From: Chrysopilus asiliformis
Lineage: Eukaryota; Arthropoda; Insecta; Diptera; Rhagionidae
Assembly: GCA_964034945.1 (NCBI GenBank)
Contig: OZ035963.1
Coordinates: forward strand, 44,353,090 to 44,417,089
Direction: 5' to 3'
DNA: 64,000 nt
The notes under the pieces were generated by a model. The model saw nothing but the letters and a program-made list of their open reading frames with translations, did not search any database and was not told the origin of the DNA. The position numbers and the translations under genes are program-made. Shown here one piece after another: positions 29,675 to 39,559 of this stretch; positions within the stretch are counted from its first letter, which is position 1; every line of letters begins with the position of its first letter.

Positions 29675-31075
29675 ATGACTAACGATCTCCTTAAACCTAC
29701 TCGGCTAGGAACGGAAAATTCGGGATCGCAAAACGCATCCTCATCCCAAAATCAAAATCCTCAATCGGAAATCTATAATCTTGATCAATTAAAATTGGCA
29801 ATTGCAGAAATTGTTCAGGGGGAAACCAAAGGAGCCCTTCAAACCTTTATTAATCCGGGATCTGATATTAATAACGATACCGATCAAAACATAACCGTAG
29901 GTCTAGAAAGAAACCTTACTGAAATGGACAAAATTCCCGACGTTGTCAAAAGTTTGAGAGAATTTTCAGGGCAACCTGGAGAATTTAGTTCATGGAGGAA
30001 AAGTGTTGACAGAATTCTAAATATCTACGAACCAATGAAAGGCACACCGAAATACTATGGTATTCTTAGCGGTATCCGCAATAAAATTACCGGAAGTGCA
30101 GATACTGCACTGGAATCATATAATACCCCTCTAAACTGGGAAAAAATGGCCAAGTGCTTAACGTTGCACTATGCTGATAAACGAGATTTAGGAACTTTGG
30201 AATACCAAATGACGACTTTGGTCCAGAGAAATAATACTATCCCCGAATTCTATCAAGAAGTCTATTATCATCTCTCCCTGATTTTAAATAAATTATCGGC
30301 AATGGAATTGAGTCAAGAATCTTTAAATGTTATGACCCAGTCATATCGTGATAAAGCTTTAGACACTTTCGTACGAGGACTCAAGAGTGACTTGCCAAGG
30401 TTACTGAGCATGAGAGAACCTATTGATCTCCCACAAGCGCTCCATTTATGTCTAAAATTAGAGAATGTCCATTATCGCATGCAGCATAGCCACGGAACTT
30501 TTCGCTCAACGCGACCCCTAAATACGGCACCTCCTCTTCCGCCGAGAAAAGTTAACCTTCCACAATACAATACAGTTCCAACAAGACAATTTTATCCTGA
30601 ACTCCTTCAAAACCCTCAAGCTCTTCCAAGATATAATTTCCAAAGACCACCGAATTATCAACAGCAATTCCAAAATACCAATTTTCGACCTCAAAATAAC
30701 TATTTTCGACCTCAAAATAATAATTTCCGACCTCAAAATCAAAATTTCAGGCCGTTTAATCAAAATTTACCCAAACCAGAACCCATGGATGTCGATCGTT
30801 CCATTCATTCTCGCTTTGTTAATTACCAAAATAGGCAACCAACAGGAAATTTTAATTCTATCAAAAGGCCCCTTTCACATCAGATAAATCACCCAAACAA
30901 AGTTCAAAGACTTTTTCATACCGAACAATTTGACAGCGAACAAAATTTAGAACATTACGGAGATGACCAGAATTTGAACGATTATGCCGCTACTGACGCA
31001 ACGCTAGATGAATATGTCGAGTCAGAAAATCCAACCTTTGATCAAACTGAAGACGATATAAATTTTTTAGACTAA
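29675..31075 (+). CDS. gag: Gag polyprotein
   Basis: 466 aa, started at the first ATG in the AAAAATGAC context after an 864-nt leader. Gag forms the particle and binds genomic RNA. The middle (about residues 90-275) is the helical capsid-like region. Residues about 335-365 carry a repeated FRPQN motif, a basic and aromatic stretch that could bind RNA, since no CCHC zinc knuckle is present; this lack is normal for errantiviruses. EPMDVD occurs at about 368-373. The acidic tail ends in NFLD, and the codons for NFL form the frameshift site. No stop or frame damage is visible. Confidence 0.93.
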   Translation: MTNDLLKPTRLGTENSGSQNASSSQNQNPQSEIYNLDQLKLAIAEIVQGETKGALQTFINPGSDINNDTDQNITVGLERNLTEMDKIPDVVKSLREFSGQPGEFSSWRKSVDRILNIYEPMKGTPKYYGILSGIRNKITGSADTALESYNTPLNWEKMAKCLTLHYADKRDLGTLEYQMTTLVQRNNTIPEFYQEVYYHLSLILNKLSAMELSQESLNVMTQSYRDKALDTFVRGLKSDLPRLLSMREPIDLPQALHLCLKLENVHYRMQHSHGTFRSTRPLNTAPPLPPRKVNLPQYNTVPTRQFYPELLQNPQALPRYNFQRPPNYQQQFQNTNFRPQNNYFRPQNNNFRPQNQNFRPFNQNLPKPEPMDVDRSIHSRFVNYQNRQPTGNFNSIKRPLSHQINHPNKVQRLFHTEQFDSEQNLEHYGDDQNLNDYAATDATLDEYVESENPTFDQTEDDINFLD

Positions 31076-31116
31076 AAAGCTCTTCGCTCCCTTATTTAGA
31101 ATATCCTGCGAAGAGC
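31063..31116 (+). promoter_or_regulatory. -1 ribosomal frameshift signal between gag and pol
   Basis: Heptamer TTTTTTA at 31063-31069 is read T TTT TTA in the gag frame, the same heptamer as in HIV-1. Nine nucleotides later a perfect 9-bp stem, GCTCTTCGC (31079-31087) with GCGAAGAGC (31108-31116), encloses a 20-nt loop. The gag stop lies at 31073-31075 inside the spacer. A shift back by one places ribosomes in the pol frame with no stop. Confidence 0.9.
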
Positions 31117-34100
31117 GGAAGATTACTTAAATTCCTAATAGATACGGGATCAAACAAGAATTACATACAACCACGTTACATTAGAAATCCTATAAAAAAT
31201 GAAAAAGCTTTTTGTGCCAACTCAGTTGGAGGAACTATCAAAATTACTCATCATGCTATTTTAAATATCTTAGAACCTTTTCAAAACATAAAATTTTTTA
31301 TCTTGCCAAGTCTTACTTCATTTGACGGTATTATCGGCAACGACACTTTGAAACACCTAAGAGCCACCATCCATACTGATAAAAATCTAATTACAATTGA
31401 ACCGGATATTGTCATTCCCCTTAAACAGCTCAAGTCCGAAGAAGTTAACACATCGGAGTTAACCCCAGTTGGTGTAAGAGCGTCTCATCTGACACCCAAA
31501 CAAGTATCTAAGTTACAAATCCTCATAGGAAACCACCCTAATCTATTTTCGGAACCTGATGAGAGGTTGACATTCGCAACTAGAGTAAGAGGCGAAATTC
31601 GCACTACCTCTAATGAACCGATTTATTCAAAATTTTACCCCTATCCCATGTGTTTGAAAGACGAAGTTGAAGCTCAAATAAAGGATATGCTAAAAAATAA
31701 TATTATCAGACCATCCAAGTCACCTTACAATTCTCCCGTTTGGATCGTTCCAAAAAAAGAAGACGCATCCGGAAAAAAGAAATATAGATTAGTTATCGAT
31801 TACAGAAAATTGAATGAGAATGTAATCCCCGATAAATATCCTCTCCCTGAAATTAACGCAATATTAGCTGACCTCGGTGAAAATGAATTTTACAGTGTAA
31901 TAGATCTGAAAAGTGGATTTCATCAAATCCTTTTAAGAGAATGCGACATAGAAAAAACTGCATTTTCGGTAAATAATGGCAAATTCGAATTCCTTCGCTT
32001 ACCTTTCGGTCTCAAAAATTCCCCACCTACTTTTCAAAGAGCATTAGATGATATCCTGAGGAATTATATAGGAAAAATATGCTACATTTACATAGATGAT
32101 GTTATTGTATTCGGGAAAAATGAGGAGGAACATTTTGAAAATCTTAAGAAAATTTTTAATGCATTGGAATCTGCAAACCTCAAAATCCAACTTGACAAAT
32201 CAGAATTTGTAAAAACGGAAGTAGAATATTTGGGATTCGTCGTCTCAAAAGAAGGTATCAAAACTAATCCTAAAAAACTTCAAGCTATAGCTGATTTCCC
32301 TATTCCTAAAACACTGAAAGACCTTAGATCGTTTCTCGGTCTGTCAGGATACTACCGCCGCTTCATTAGAGACTACGCTAAGATAGGGAAGCCCCTGACA
32401 GCCCTTTTAAGAGGTGATGGTGGACGTGTGTCAAAGAACGCCTCCAAAAACAAAATCATAAGCCTAGACAAGGAAGCACTCGAAGCCTTCACGAAATTGA
32501 AAAGCTCGTTAATCTCCAAAGAAGTTATTCTATCACATCCTGATTCCCAAAAGGAATTTGAGTTAACCACTGACGCTTCCGATTATGCCATTGGTGCAGT
32601 ATTAGCACAAAACAATAAACCAATAACTTTTCTGTCAAGGACATTAAATAAAACTGAAGAAGCTTATGCGACCAATGAGAAGGAAATGTTGGCCATAATC
32701 TGGGCCCTAAATTCATTGAGAAACTACCTTTATGGGTCTCGAAAAATCAAAATTTTTACAGACCATCAACCCCTTACTTATGCCCTTAGCAGCAAAAATA
32801 CAAACGCGAAACTCAAAAGATGGAAGGCCATTCTTGAGGAACATAACTATGAGCTGAAGTATAAACCTGGAAAGGCTAATGTTGTCGCCGATGCCCTCTC
32901 TAGGTATCCCCAAGTGAATGCTCTAACAGCGACCCAACATAGTGATGAAAGTTCATCACATGATCTAATTCCTTCGGTAGAGACCCCAGTAAATGTTTTT
33001 CGGAATCAACTGATTCTAAAGATTGGTGAAGAAACTAGTTACCAAATTAAAAATCCTTTTCCAAATTATACCAGACATATTATAATTCAACCTCAGTACA
33101 ATGAAAGCGATATCATTAATATTTTCAAGAGATATCTTAAACCTAACACCATAAACGGCTTACTAACAGAAGAATGCGTAATGGGAAAAATTCAGGAAGT
33201 CTACCCGATTCACTTTCGAAATTATAAAATTAGGTTCACACAAACAATAGTATCCGATATTATAAATGAGAACGAACAAGACGATATTGTCTTGACAGAA
33301 CATCGCAGAGCTCATCGTAACTGCGAGGAAAATCGTATGCAGCTGATAGAAAAATATTATTTCCCAAAAATGGGCAGAAAAATCAAGCTTCTATTGAAAG
33401 ACTGTAATGTTTGCAAGGAAAATAAGTATGAAAGACACCCCAATAATCAAATTATTAATCCTACTCCCATTCCTAACTATCCCGGCCATACTCTTCACAT
33501 CGATATTTTTTCCACAGAAAAACGTCTAGTTCTAACCGCTATAGATAAATTTACTAAACTTGCCCAAGCCAAAATAATTCAATCAAGAGCTGTAGAAGAT
33601 ATAAGACGACCTCTTAGGGATTTACTATTTTTCTTTAGCATACCCGAAATAATTGTATTAGACAATGAAAAGTCCCTAAATTCCACATCCATAATTTCAA
33701 TGATGGAAGACGAGTTAAAGATACGAATCTTCAAAACACCACCGTACAAAAGTGAAGTAAATGGACAAATTGAACGGTTTCATTCGACACTATCGGAAAT
33801 AATGCGCTGTCTAAAAACAGATGAGACAGCTCGCAACTTCGAGGAACTTTTAGAAAGATCTGTAAATGAATATAATCATACCATTCACTCCACAACTAAA
33901 AAAAAACCCGTTGAGTTATTTTACGGTAGAATCCCGAATATAAGTCCTGAAGAGTTTGAAAAAGTGCGACTCAATAATATAGAAAAGCTCAAACAAAAAC
34001 AAAGTAAAGATATCGATTCGCATAACAAAAAAAGGAAACCAATAAAAACTTATCAGATCGGTCAGGTTATCTTTGTAAAACATAATAAAAGATTAGGTTC

Positions 34101-34206
34101 GAAATTAACAGTTCGGTTTAAGAAAGAAATAGTTAGAGAAAACAGAAATACTGTAGTTATTACGGAATCAGGAAAAACTGTGCATAAAAGTAACATTAGG
34201 AATTAA
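31069..34206 (+). CDS. pol: Pol: protease, reverse transcriptase, RNase H, integrase
   Basis: About 1,045 codons with no ATG of their own near the start, read by frameshift from gag. Protease: LIDTGSNKN with the catalytic DTG at 31141-31149. Reverse transcriptase: YRLVIDYRKLNE (about 31783), the LPFGLKNSP block and YIDD at 32089-32100. RNase H: TTDAS with its Asp at 32572-32574, NEKEM and TDHQP. Integrase: an HHCC zinc module (RRAHRNCEEN…CNVCKEN, about 33301-33430), then catalytic Asp in HIDIF (about 33505), Asp in VLDNEK (about 33658) and Glu in GQIERFHS (about 33770). All key residues are present and the frame is open to TAA. Confidence 0.95.
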   Translation, partial: RLKSSSLPYLEYPAKSGRLLKFLIDTGSNKNYIQPRYIRNPIKNEKAFCANSVGGTIKITHHAILNILEPFQNIKFFILPSLTSFDGIIGNDTLKHLRATIHTDKNLITIEPDIVIPLKQLKSEEVNTSELTPVGVRASHLTPKQVSKLQILIGNHPNLFSEPDERLTFATRVRGEIRTTSNEPIYSKFYPYPMCLKDEVEAQIKDMLKNNIIRPSKSPYNSPVWIVPKKEDASGKKKYRLVIDYRKLNENVIPDKYPLPEINAILADLGENEFYSVIDLKSGFHQILLRECDIEKTAFSVNNGKFEFLRLPFGLKNSPPTFQRALDDILRNYIGKICYIYIDDVIVFGKNEEEHFENLKKIFNALESANLKIQLDKSEFVKTEVEYLGFVVSKEGIKTNPKKLQAIADFPIPKTLKDLRSFLGLSGYYRRFIRDYAKIGKPLTALLRGDGGRVSKNASKNKIISLDKEALEAFTKLKSSLISKEVILSHPDSQKEFELTTDASDYAIGAVLAQNNKPITFLSRTLNKTEEAYATNEKEMLAIIWALNSLRNYLYGSRKIKIFTDHQPLTYALSSKNTNAKLKRWKAILEEHNYELKYKPGKANVVADALSRYPQVNALTATQHSDESSSHDLIPSVETPVNVFRNQLILKIGEETSYQIKNPFPNYTRHIIIQPQYNESDIINIFKRYLKPNTINGLLTEECVMGKIQEVYPIHFRNYKIRFTQTIVSDIINENEQDDIVLTEHRRAHRNCEENRMQLIEKYYFPKMGRKIKLLLKDCNVCKENKYERHPNNQIINPTPIPNYPGHTLHIDIFSTEKRLVLTAIDKFTKLAQAKIIQSRAVEDIRRPLRDLLFFFSIPEIIVLDNEKSLNSTSIISMMEDELKIRIFKTPPYKSEVNGQIERFHSTLSEIMRCLKTDETARNFEELLERSVNEYNHTIHSTTKKKPVELFYGRIPNISPEEFEKVRLNNIEKLKQKQSKDIDSHNKKRKPIKTYQIGQVIFVKHNKRLGSKLTVRFKKEIVRENRNTVVITESGKTVHKSNIRN

Positions 34207-34210
34207 CATC

Positions 34211-34229
34211 CTTTTAATGTTCCTTTCAG
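34211..34229 (+). promoter_or_regulatory. Splice acceptor for env mRNA
   Basis: CTTTTAATGTTCCTTTCAG, a pyrimidine-rich acceptor starting four bases after the pol stop codon. The next base completes the codon left open by the donor at 29298, and the frame continues without a stop into env. Confidence 0.75.
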
Positions 34230-35784
34230 AACTTTACTGCACATGATCCACGGAGAAATACAAATTCTAGAATATTCAAATTCCCAAATTATTACCATCA
34301 GTTCTGGAAAAGGCAAAATACAAGAAGGAACTTTTAAATTGATTCATGTCATCGATATAGAGCGTTATGAAGATATTCTTATCGAAATCAAAGAAACTCT
34401 TGACGAACATCCCACCAAAAATCATCCTTTATGTCCTTATCTCAATCATGAACTTCTACAAATAAGAGAGATGATCGAACATTTCAAACCACGAAAAGTA
34501 AAAAGACCGCTAAACTTTATTGGGAGTGCATGGAAGTGGATTGCCGGAAATCCGGACCATGAAGATTTCGAGATAATAAAGAAGAAGATGAATAATGTAT
34601 TGACAAACAATAATAGACAATTGCTTATTAATGAACTTCAAACAGAAAGAATTAATAATATTACAAGAATCTCAAATGAAATTTTAAATGCAATTAAAAC
34701 TAATGGAAAGTTTAATGAAAAATTAATTTTTAATATTGAATACAGACTAAAATTAATAAAAGAAGAATTAGTTAACATTAAGTATGCAGTCCATTGGGCC
34801 AAAGCAGGAGTTATAAACTCCATGATATTATCAAATAAAGAAATAAAAATTATTATCGAAACTCTGGATAAAAATAAGTTACCGTATGGAACTCCAGAAG
34901 AAGCAATAGATTTTGCCAATATAAAAATTTTTACAAATAACATTTGTTTTTTTTATATCATTTATATTCCAATGACAAAAATTGAAACTTATGAAAAATT
35001 AATAATAAAACCTGTGAAAATTAATAATGTAATTAACGATGTAATTTATAGTAAAATTTTCTATAGTAATAAGAAATTATTTGGAATACTTAAAAATTGT
35101 AAAACTTTTAATCAATTATCAATTTGTAAAGAAAATAATTTAATAGAAATAACTGACTCTACCTGCCTGCCTAACTTATTAAAAAGTAGAAACTCTACAT
35201 GCAACAAGGTTAATAATCAACACATCCAAACCATCGAGGAAGTATCCGAGGGCATAGTTTTGCTCAATCAGTTTAATGGCACCATAGAAACGGAAGGAAC
35301 AACTCAGACTCTACAAGGAACATTCCTGGTGAAATTTCACAACACCACATTCACCGCAAATAACAGGATATTTGTATCCAGAGAGGCCTCAACGTTCAGA
35401 ATCCTACCAGCCATCCTCCATCCAACTCCGAAAGAAAAAGAATACCACGAACTACTATCATTAGAAATGATGAAGGATATTCACATTAACAACACAAAAA
35501 AACTTGAGATCCTAGAAACTGAAAGAAATACCCATATATCCATTGGCTACACCTTTTTGATTCTACTTGGAATAATTCTGACCATCCTGCTAGTATCCAG
35601 ATTTCGAAACGGAAACTCCTTCAAAATCATAAACCCATCCGGTGAATCGAACATCAGACAAAATCCACAGGATACACCGGGAGAAGAACGAGAAACAGAC
35701 GAAATAAATTCTTCTAAGGAAATCAACGTAGAAAGGATCATCAAATCAAAGCGGAGGAAATTTTACGAGACACCATTTTTCTAG
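34230..35784 (+). CDS. env: Envelope protein, second exon
   Basis: 513 codons from the first in-exon ATG at 34243, which by itself lacks a signal peptide; I infer translation starts in the leader exon at 29275. Env is the membrane fusion protein, related to baculovirus F. Counting from 34243, a furin-type site RKVKR is at residues 84-88, followed by NFIGSAWKWIAGNPDH, the conserved fusion-region block of errantiviruses. A long helical Asn/Lys-rich middle follows. A membrane span (about 432-451, rich in Ile and Leu) precedes a cytoplasmic tail of about 62 residues. No stops or frame breaks. Same frame as pol, separated by its stop. Confidence 0.92.
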
Positions 35785-35812
35785 AAATTAAACAACGAGG
35801 ACGCTAGTATTT

Positions 35813-35823
35813 AAGAGGGGAAG
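35813..35823 (+). promoter_or_regulatory. Polypurine tract
   Basis: AAGAGGGGAAG directly before the 3' LTR; it would prime plus-strand DNA synthesis. Confidence 0.9.
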
Positions 35824-36102
35824 AGTTAAGAACCATTCCTTCCAACCATCGAACATGTCACGTGCATTAGACATATGTCTCATCTCCAATAACATTTGAT
35901 GTCAAACTTCGAACATTCCGTACCCACAAAAACTGATGACTTTGCGTCTGCAACAGGTAGAGATAAAATATAGATAAGTTAGCTATTAAGAACCAATGTA
36001 GATTTTTGTCACTTCTAGTTTGGCTTTCAATAAAGCAGCATCAGTCTGCCAAATAATAAAAATTAGTTTTTTTTAAATAAATTATTAATAAATAATTTAA
36101 CT
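35824..36102 (+). repeat. 3' LTR of the errantivirus
   Basis: 279 bp, same as the 5' LTR but for one substitution. AATAAA at 36029-36034 would direct polyadenylation soon after the R start. Confidence 0.96.
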
Positions 36103-36106
36103 TATA

Positions 36107-36500
36107 TAAGTACACCCATCCCTTGCTTTACACGGTACTCAATTTACACGGTTTCGCTTTTACACGGTTTTTAAATTTACAAAAAAAAATTTTTTTTTAA
36201 ATGATTTGAACGCACTCTTTTCACATACTCGTGTTATTGAACGCACATTTTTAAACTCGTTTTATTGACATGCGCTAAAACAAGCAAATGTTGATTACTG
36301 ATTTCGTAACCAAAAGTAAGTCTACTTTGCAAATACAGCCAGCAATTCAATTCGTTAAGTGGTAATGACAATACAGAACAGTTCGATTGATCAAATTTCT
36401 AGTACCGATTTTGATAGTGATATTATACCACAACCAAAGAAAACCGAAATCCTTTCTTTTGAAAGCTCAGGCAAAGATTAGACAGCTTTTTTATTTATTT
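36107..36500. repeat. TTTACACGGT-motif region, host of the errantivirus insertion
   Basis: Three TTTACACGGT motifs at about 36132-36170 recur at about 38619-38682, beyond the Helitron and hairpin. A short open reading (about 36362-36480, MTIQNSSIDQISSTDFDSD) has an acidic composition like pogo transposase tails. Possibly the two ends of a pogo-type element split by later insertions. Confidence 0.4.
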
Positions 36501-36504
36501 TTTA

Positions 36505-37010
36505 CTAGGAGACCCTTCGTCGCCAGTTTAAAGTTTTTTGTATAAATTTTAGAATGCCAAAAAAATCATACATAACTTAAAAACTTTTGGGAAAAAACGT
36601 TATCCTTACAGGACCTTCCGTTTCGAATTTTGAAATTCCAACATCGGATTCGTGATAAGCAACCCTGAAAACCTCCCAAAGTTAGTTTTTGCGAGAACAA
36701 TTGAAAAAAGATTATTTGCGTTATTCTTACAGGACCTTTCGTTTCGAATTTTGAAATTCCAACACCAGAGCCGTGATCAGCGACCCCAAATACCCCATAA
36801 AGCCAATTTTTCCGTGGGAAAATGGGAAAAAGGATATTTGCGTTATCCTTACAGGACCTTCCGTTTCGAATTTTGAAAATCGAATATAGCTCAAAACCTG
36901 CCCCTGGCAACGCAGATCATTTTGCAAAAAACCGCGTAAAAATCGCTCCAGTAGTTTTTGAGTTTTGTAATCTCAGACAAACAGACCAACAAACATCCAT
37001 TTTTAAAAGC
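36505..37010 (-). mobile_element. Helitron family G copy 3
   Basis: On the minus strand: starts AAAAATGGATGTTTG and ends GGCGACGAAGGGTCTC then CTAG and T. It carries four of the GGTCCTGTAAGGATAACG-type units. Confidence 0.65.
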
Positions 37011-37167
37011 TTTTATTTAGCTTGCCTTCGTGTCTGTCTGTTTGTCTGTCTGTCATATCAAATCTTGCAACCCAATTTTGACCCACTTCCACTTGTCCGA
37101 TTGACTTGAAATTTTGCACACTTATATAAGTCCGATGACAATACAATATTTTCACTACTTCGTCCTT

Positions 37168-38050
37168 GTAAGGATAACGGAAGGTCCTGTAAGGATAACG
37201 GAAGGTCCTGTAAGGATAACGTGATTATCCTTTTCTCCAAATTTTCCGGAAAAAAATCTATTCTGGGGGTTTTTGGGGTCGCTGAATCCGAATCTGTCAT
37301 TAAAAAGTCAGTAAGGATAACGGAAGGTCCTGTAAGGATAACGTGATTATCATTTTCTCCAAATTTTCCGGAAAAAAATCTATTCTGGGGGTTTTTAGGG
37401 TCGCTGAATCCGAATCTGTCATTAAAAAGTCAGTAAGGATAACGGAAGGTCCTGTAAGGATAACGTGATTATCCTTTTCTCCAAATTTTCCGGAAAAAAA
37501 TATATTCTGGGGGTTTTTGGGGTCGCTGAATCCGAATCTGTCATTAAAAAGTCAGTAAGGATAACGGAAGGTCCTGTAAGGATAACGTGATTATCTTTTT
37601 CTCCAAATTTTCCGGAAAAAATCTGTTCTGGGGGTTTTTGAGGTCGCTGAATCCGAATCTGTCATTAAAAAGTCAGTAAGGATAACGGAAGGTCCTGTAA
37701 GGATAACGTGATTATCCTTTTCTCCAAATTTTCCGGAAAAAAAATCTATTCTGGGGGTTTTTGAGGTCGCTGAATCCGAATCTGTCATTAAAAAGTCTGT
37801 AAGGATAACGGAAGGTCCTGTAAGGATAACGTGATTATCCTTTTCTCCAAATTTTCCGGAAAAAATCTATTCTGGGGGTTTTTGGGTCGCTAAATCCGAA
37901 TCTGCCATTAAAAAGTCTGTAAGGATAACGGAAGGTCCTGTAAGGATAACGTGATTATCCCTTTCTCCAAATTTTCCGGAAAAAAGTCTATTCTGGGGGT
38001 TTTTGGGGTCACTGAATACGATTCTCAAGTTAAAAAGCCTGTAAGGACAT
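37168..38050. repeat. About 122-bp tandem array derived from a Helitron interior
   Basis: The phrase GCTGAATCCGAATCTGTCAT recurs at 37281, 37403, 37525, 37646, 37769 and 37889 (period 120-123). Each unit contains GGAAGGTCCTGTAAGGATAA, the internal block of family G Helitrons. Seven units; minus-strand ORFs here are repeat artefacts. Confidence 0.93.
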
Positions 38051-38454
38051 CTCAAATGTAAGAATATATATTCGAAGACTAAAAAGAACAAAATAAAAAA
38101 AATAAAAAAAAATTTTTTTAAAAAAAAGCTTTTATTAAAAAAGAATGCACTAAAAAGAAAAAAAATAATTTTCTGGACGCTGAGTATCACAAATATAAAA
38201 GCTTTTAAAAAGCGAGATAAAGCATAAAACAATAAAATAAAAATTTATCTCGCTTTTAAAAAGCTTTTATATTTGTGATACACAGCGTCCAGAAAATTAT
38301 TTTTTTCTTTTTAGTGCATTCTTTTTTAATAAAAGCTTTTTTTTAAAAATTTTTTTTTTATTTTTTTTATTTTGTTCTTTTTAGTCTTCGAATATATATT
38401 CTTACATTTGAGATGTCCTTACAGGCTTTTTAACTTGAGAATCGTATTCAGTGA
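38009..38454. repeat. Large hairpin, about 215-bp arms
   Basis: The left arm starts TCACTGAATACGATTCTCAA and the right arm ends with its complement at 38454. Arms pair through AGACTAAAAAGAAC, AAGCTTTTATTAAAAAAGAA and CTGGACGCTG to an inner AAAGCGAGATAAA/TTTATCTCGCTTT pair, leaving a loop of about 20 nt near 38232. Differences between the arms are few. The left arm grows out of the last unit of the tandem array. Confidence 0.93.
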
Positions 38455-38770
38455 AATTTTTTTTTTATTTTTTTTATGTATGTATATAGATCACGGAATA
38501 TATATTGTTAATTAATTTTTTTTATTTCGTATGCATTATTATTATTTTATGTTTATAATTTTATTAAATGGATTTATTTAGAACCAATCTCCGTTTCGTT
38601 CATTAAATGTTTGCCTCATTTTACACGGGTATTATGAACATATCTATTACTATTCTTGACATTTCTTTATTCGATTTACACGGTCTAAAAGTAAGTTGAA
38701 CTAATCGCACCTTTTCATATATACAGAAGTATAGAAAACTATTAGTTTAAAATCTGAAATGTCGCAGTAA

Positions 38771-38934
38771 CGGCCGCCATACACTTGAGCTAAGTTAGCT
38801 CAGCTATGTGCCTGTTTAGACATGGACGTTTAGCGGTTCATATTATCCTCACTTTGATACGTGACGAAACACGCCACGTTAGGCTCTAAACAGGCACATA
38901 GCTGAGCGAACTTAGCTGAAGTGTACTGCGGGCG
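38771..38934. mobile_element. PIF/Harbinger-like MITE, 164 bp
   Basis: CGGCCGCCATACACTTGAGC and, inverted, CGCCCGCAGTACACTTCAGC; TAA flanks both (38768-38770 and 38935-38937). The arms run for over 50 bp to GCACATAGCTGAG. It is a short relative of the outer element at 8948-14862. Confidence 0.85.
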
Positions 38935-38984
38935 TAAATGTTGTGTCGGGCCAATTGTGTTTTGCGCTTTATGTGGCCCCTAGA

Positions 38985-39350
38985 CGTACAATATTATTGT
39001 GCAATATTTCAATATTGTGCAATATATTGACCGTCTAGGGGTAATATTGAACGGTTGTGCAATATATTGAAGAAATCAAAATCGGTTTGATTTTTATTGC
39101 ACAATAAGGTTTATTGTATAGTCTGAGGGCGATATTGCACAATATTGACTCAGTATCGTAGGAAATATCGCTGAGAGTACAGCCGGTGCAATGACTACAC
39201 AACTAGCTTCAATGTCATTTAGAGACATGTTGACTGCTCACGAATCAAACGTAAAATGATTTATTGTGCAATAACATTGCATTGTATAGGGGCATGTCAA
39301 TAATATTGTACAATATATTGCACAATAATCTGCAAAGCCACAATTGCTTT
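38985..39350. repeat. Cluster of ATATTGTGCAATAT palindromes
   Basis: TATTGTGCAATA, TATTGCACAATA and close forms occur about ten times, mainly at 38990-39150 and 39255-39335, around a less repetitive middle. Confidence 0.7.
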
Positions 39351-39559
39351 AATGGAGAAATTGGTGATCGACGGTTCGTCTTTTGGTCAATATTCGCTTC
39401 ATGAAAATCCTGTTGTGATAGGGGGAATTTGACATTGTCGGGTCGATACAGTGCTATGCTGTGGAACCTGAATGCCAGTTTCACTTTGAAGAAAAATGGG
39501 AACAGTAATGGAAACAAGGTCGACACTAGAGATACCTCAAAGCCCCCGTTTTACAAACA

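Larger units (their letters stand above)
28532..36102 (+). mobile_element. Complete errantivirus-type endogenous retrovirus
   Basis: 7,571 bp with two 279-bp LTRs, a TATA duplication on each side (28528-28531 and 36103-36106), tRNA-Lys-type primer site, gag, pol, env and polypurine tract, all in order and all open. LTR ends AGTTA…TAACT, a 4-bp TA-rich duplication and a furin-type env mark it as an errantivirus (gypsy/17.6/ZAM group). The LTRs differ at one visible position, so insertion is recent. It lies just left of a TTACACGGT-rich repeat. Activity is not shown by sequence alone. Confidence 0.96.

Noticed and set aside
31303..34206. Pol as a free-standing ORF from 31303
   Set aside because: That start is TTG; the frame is open back to the slippery site and contains the protease DTG upstream, so it is read by frameshift.
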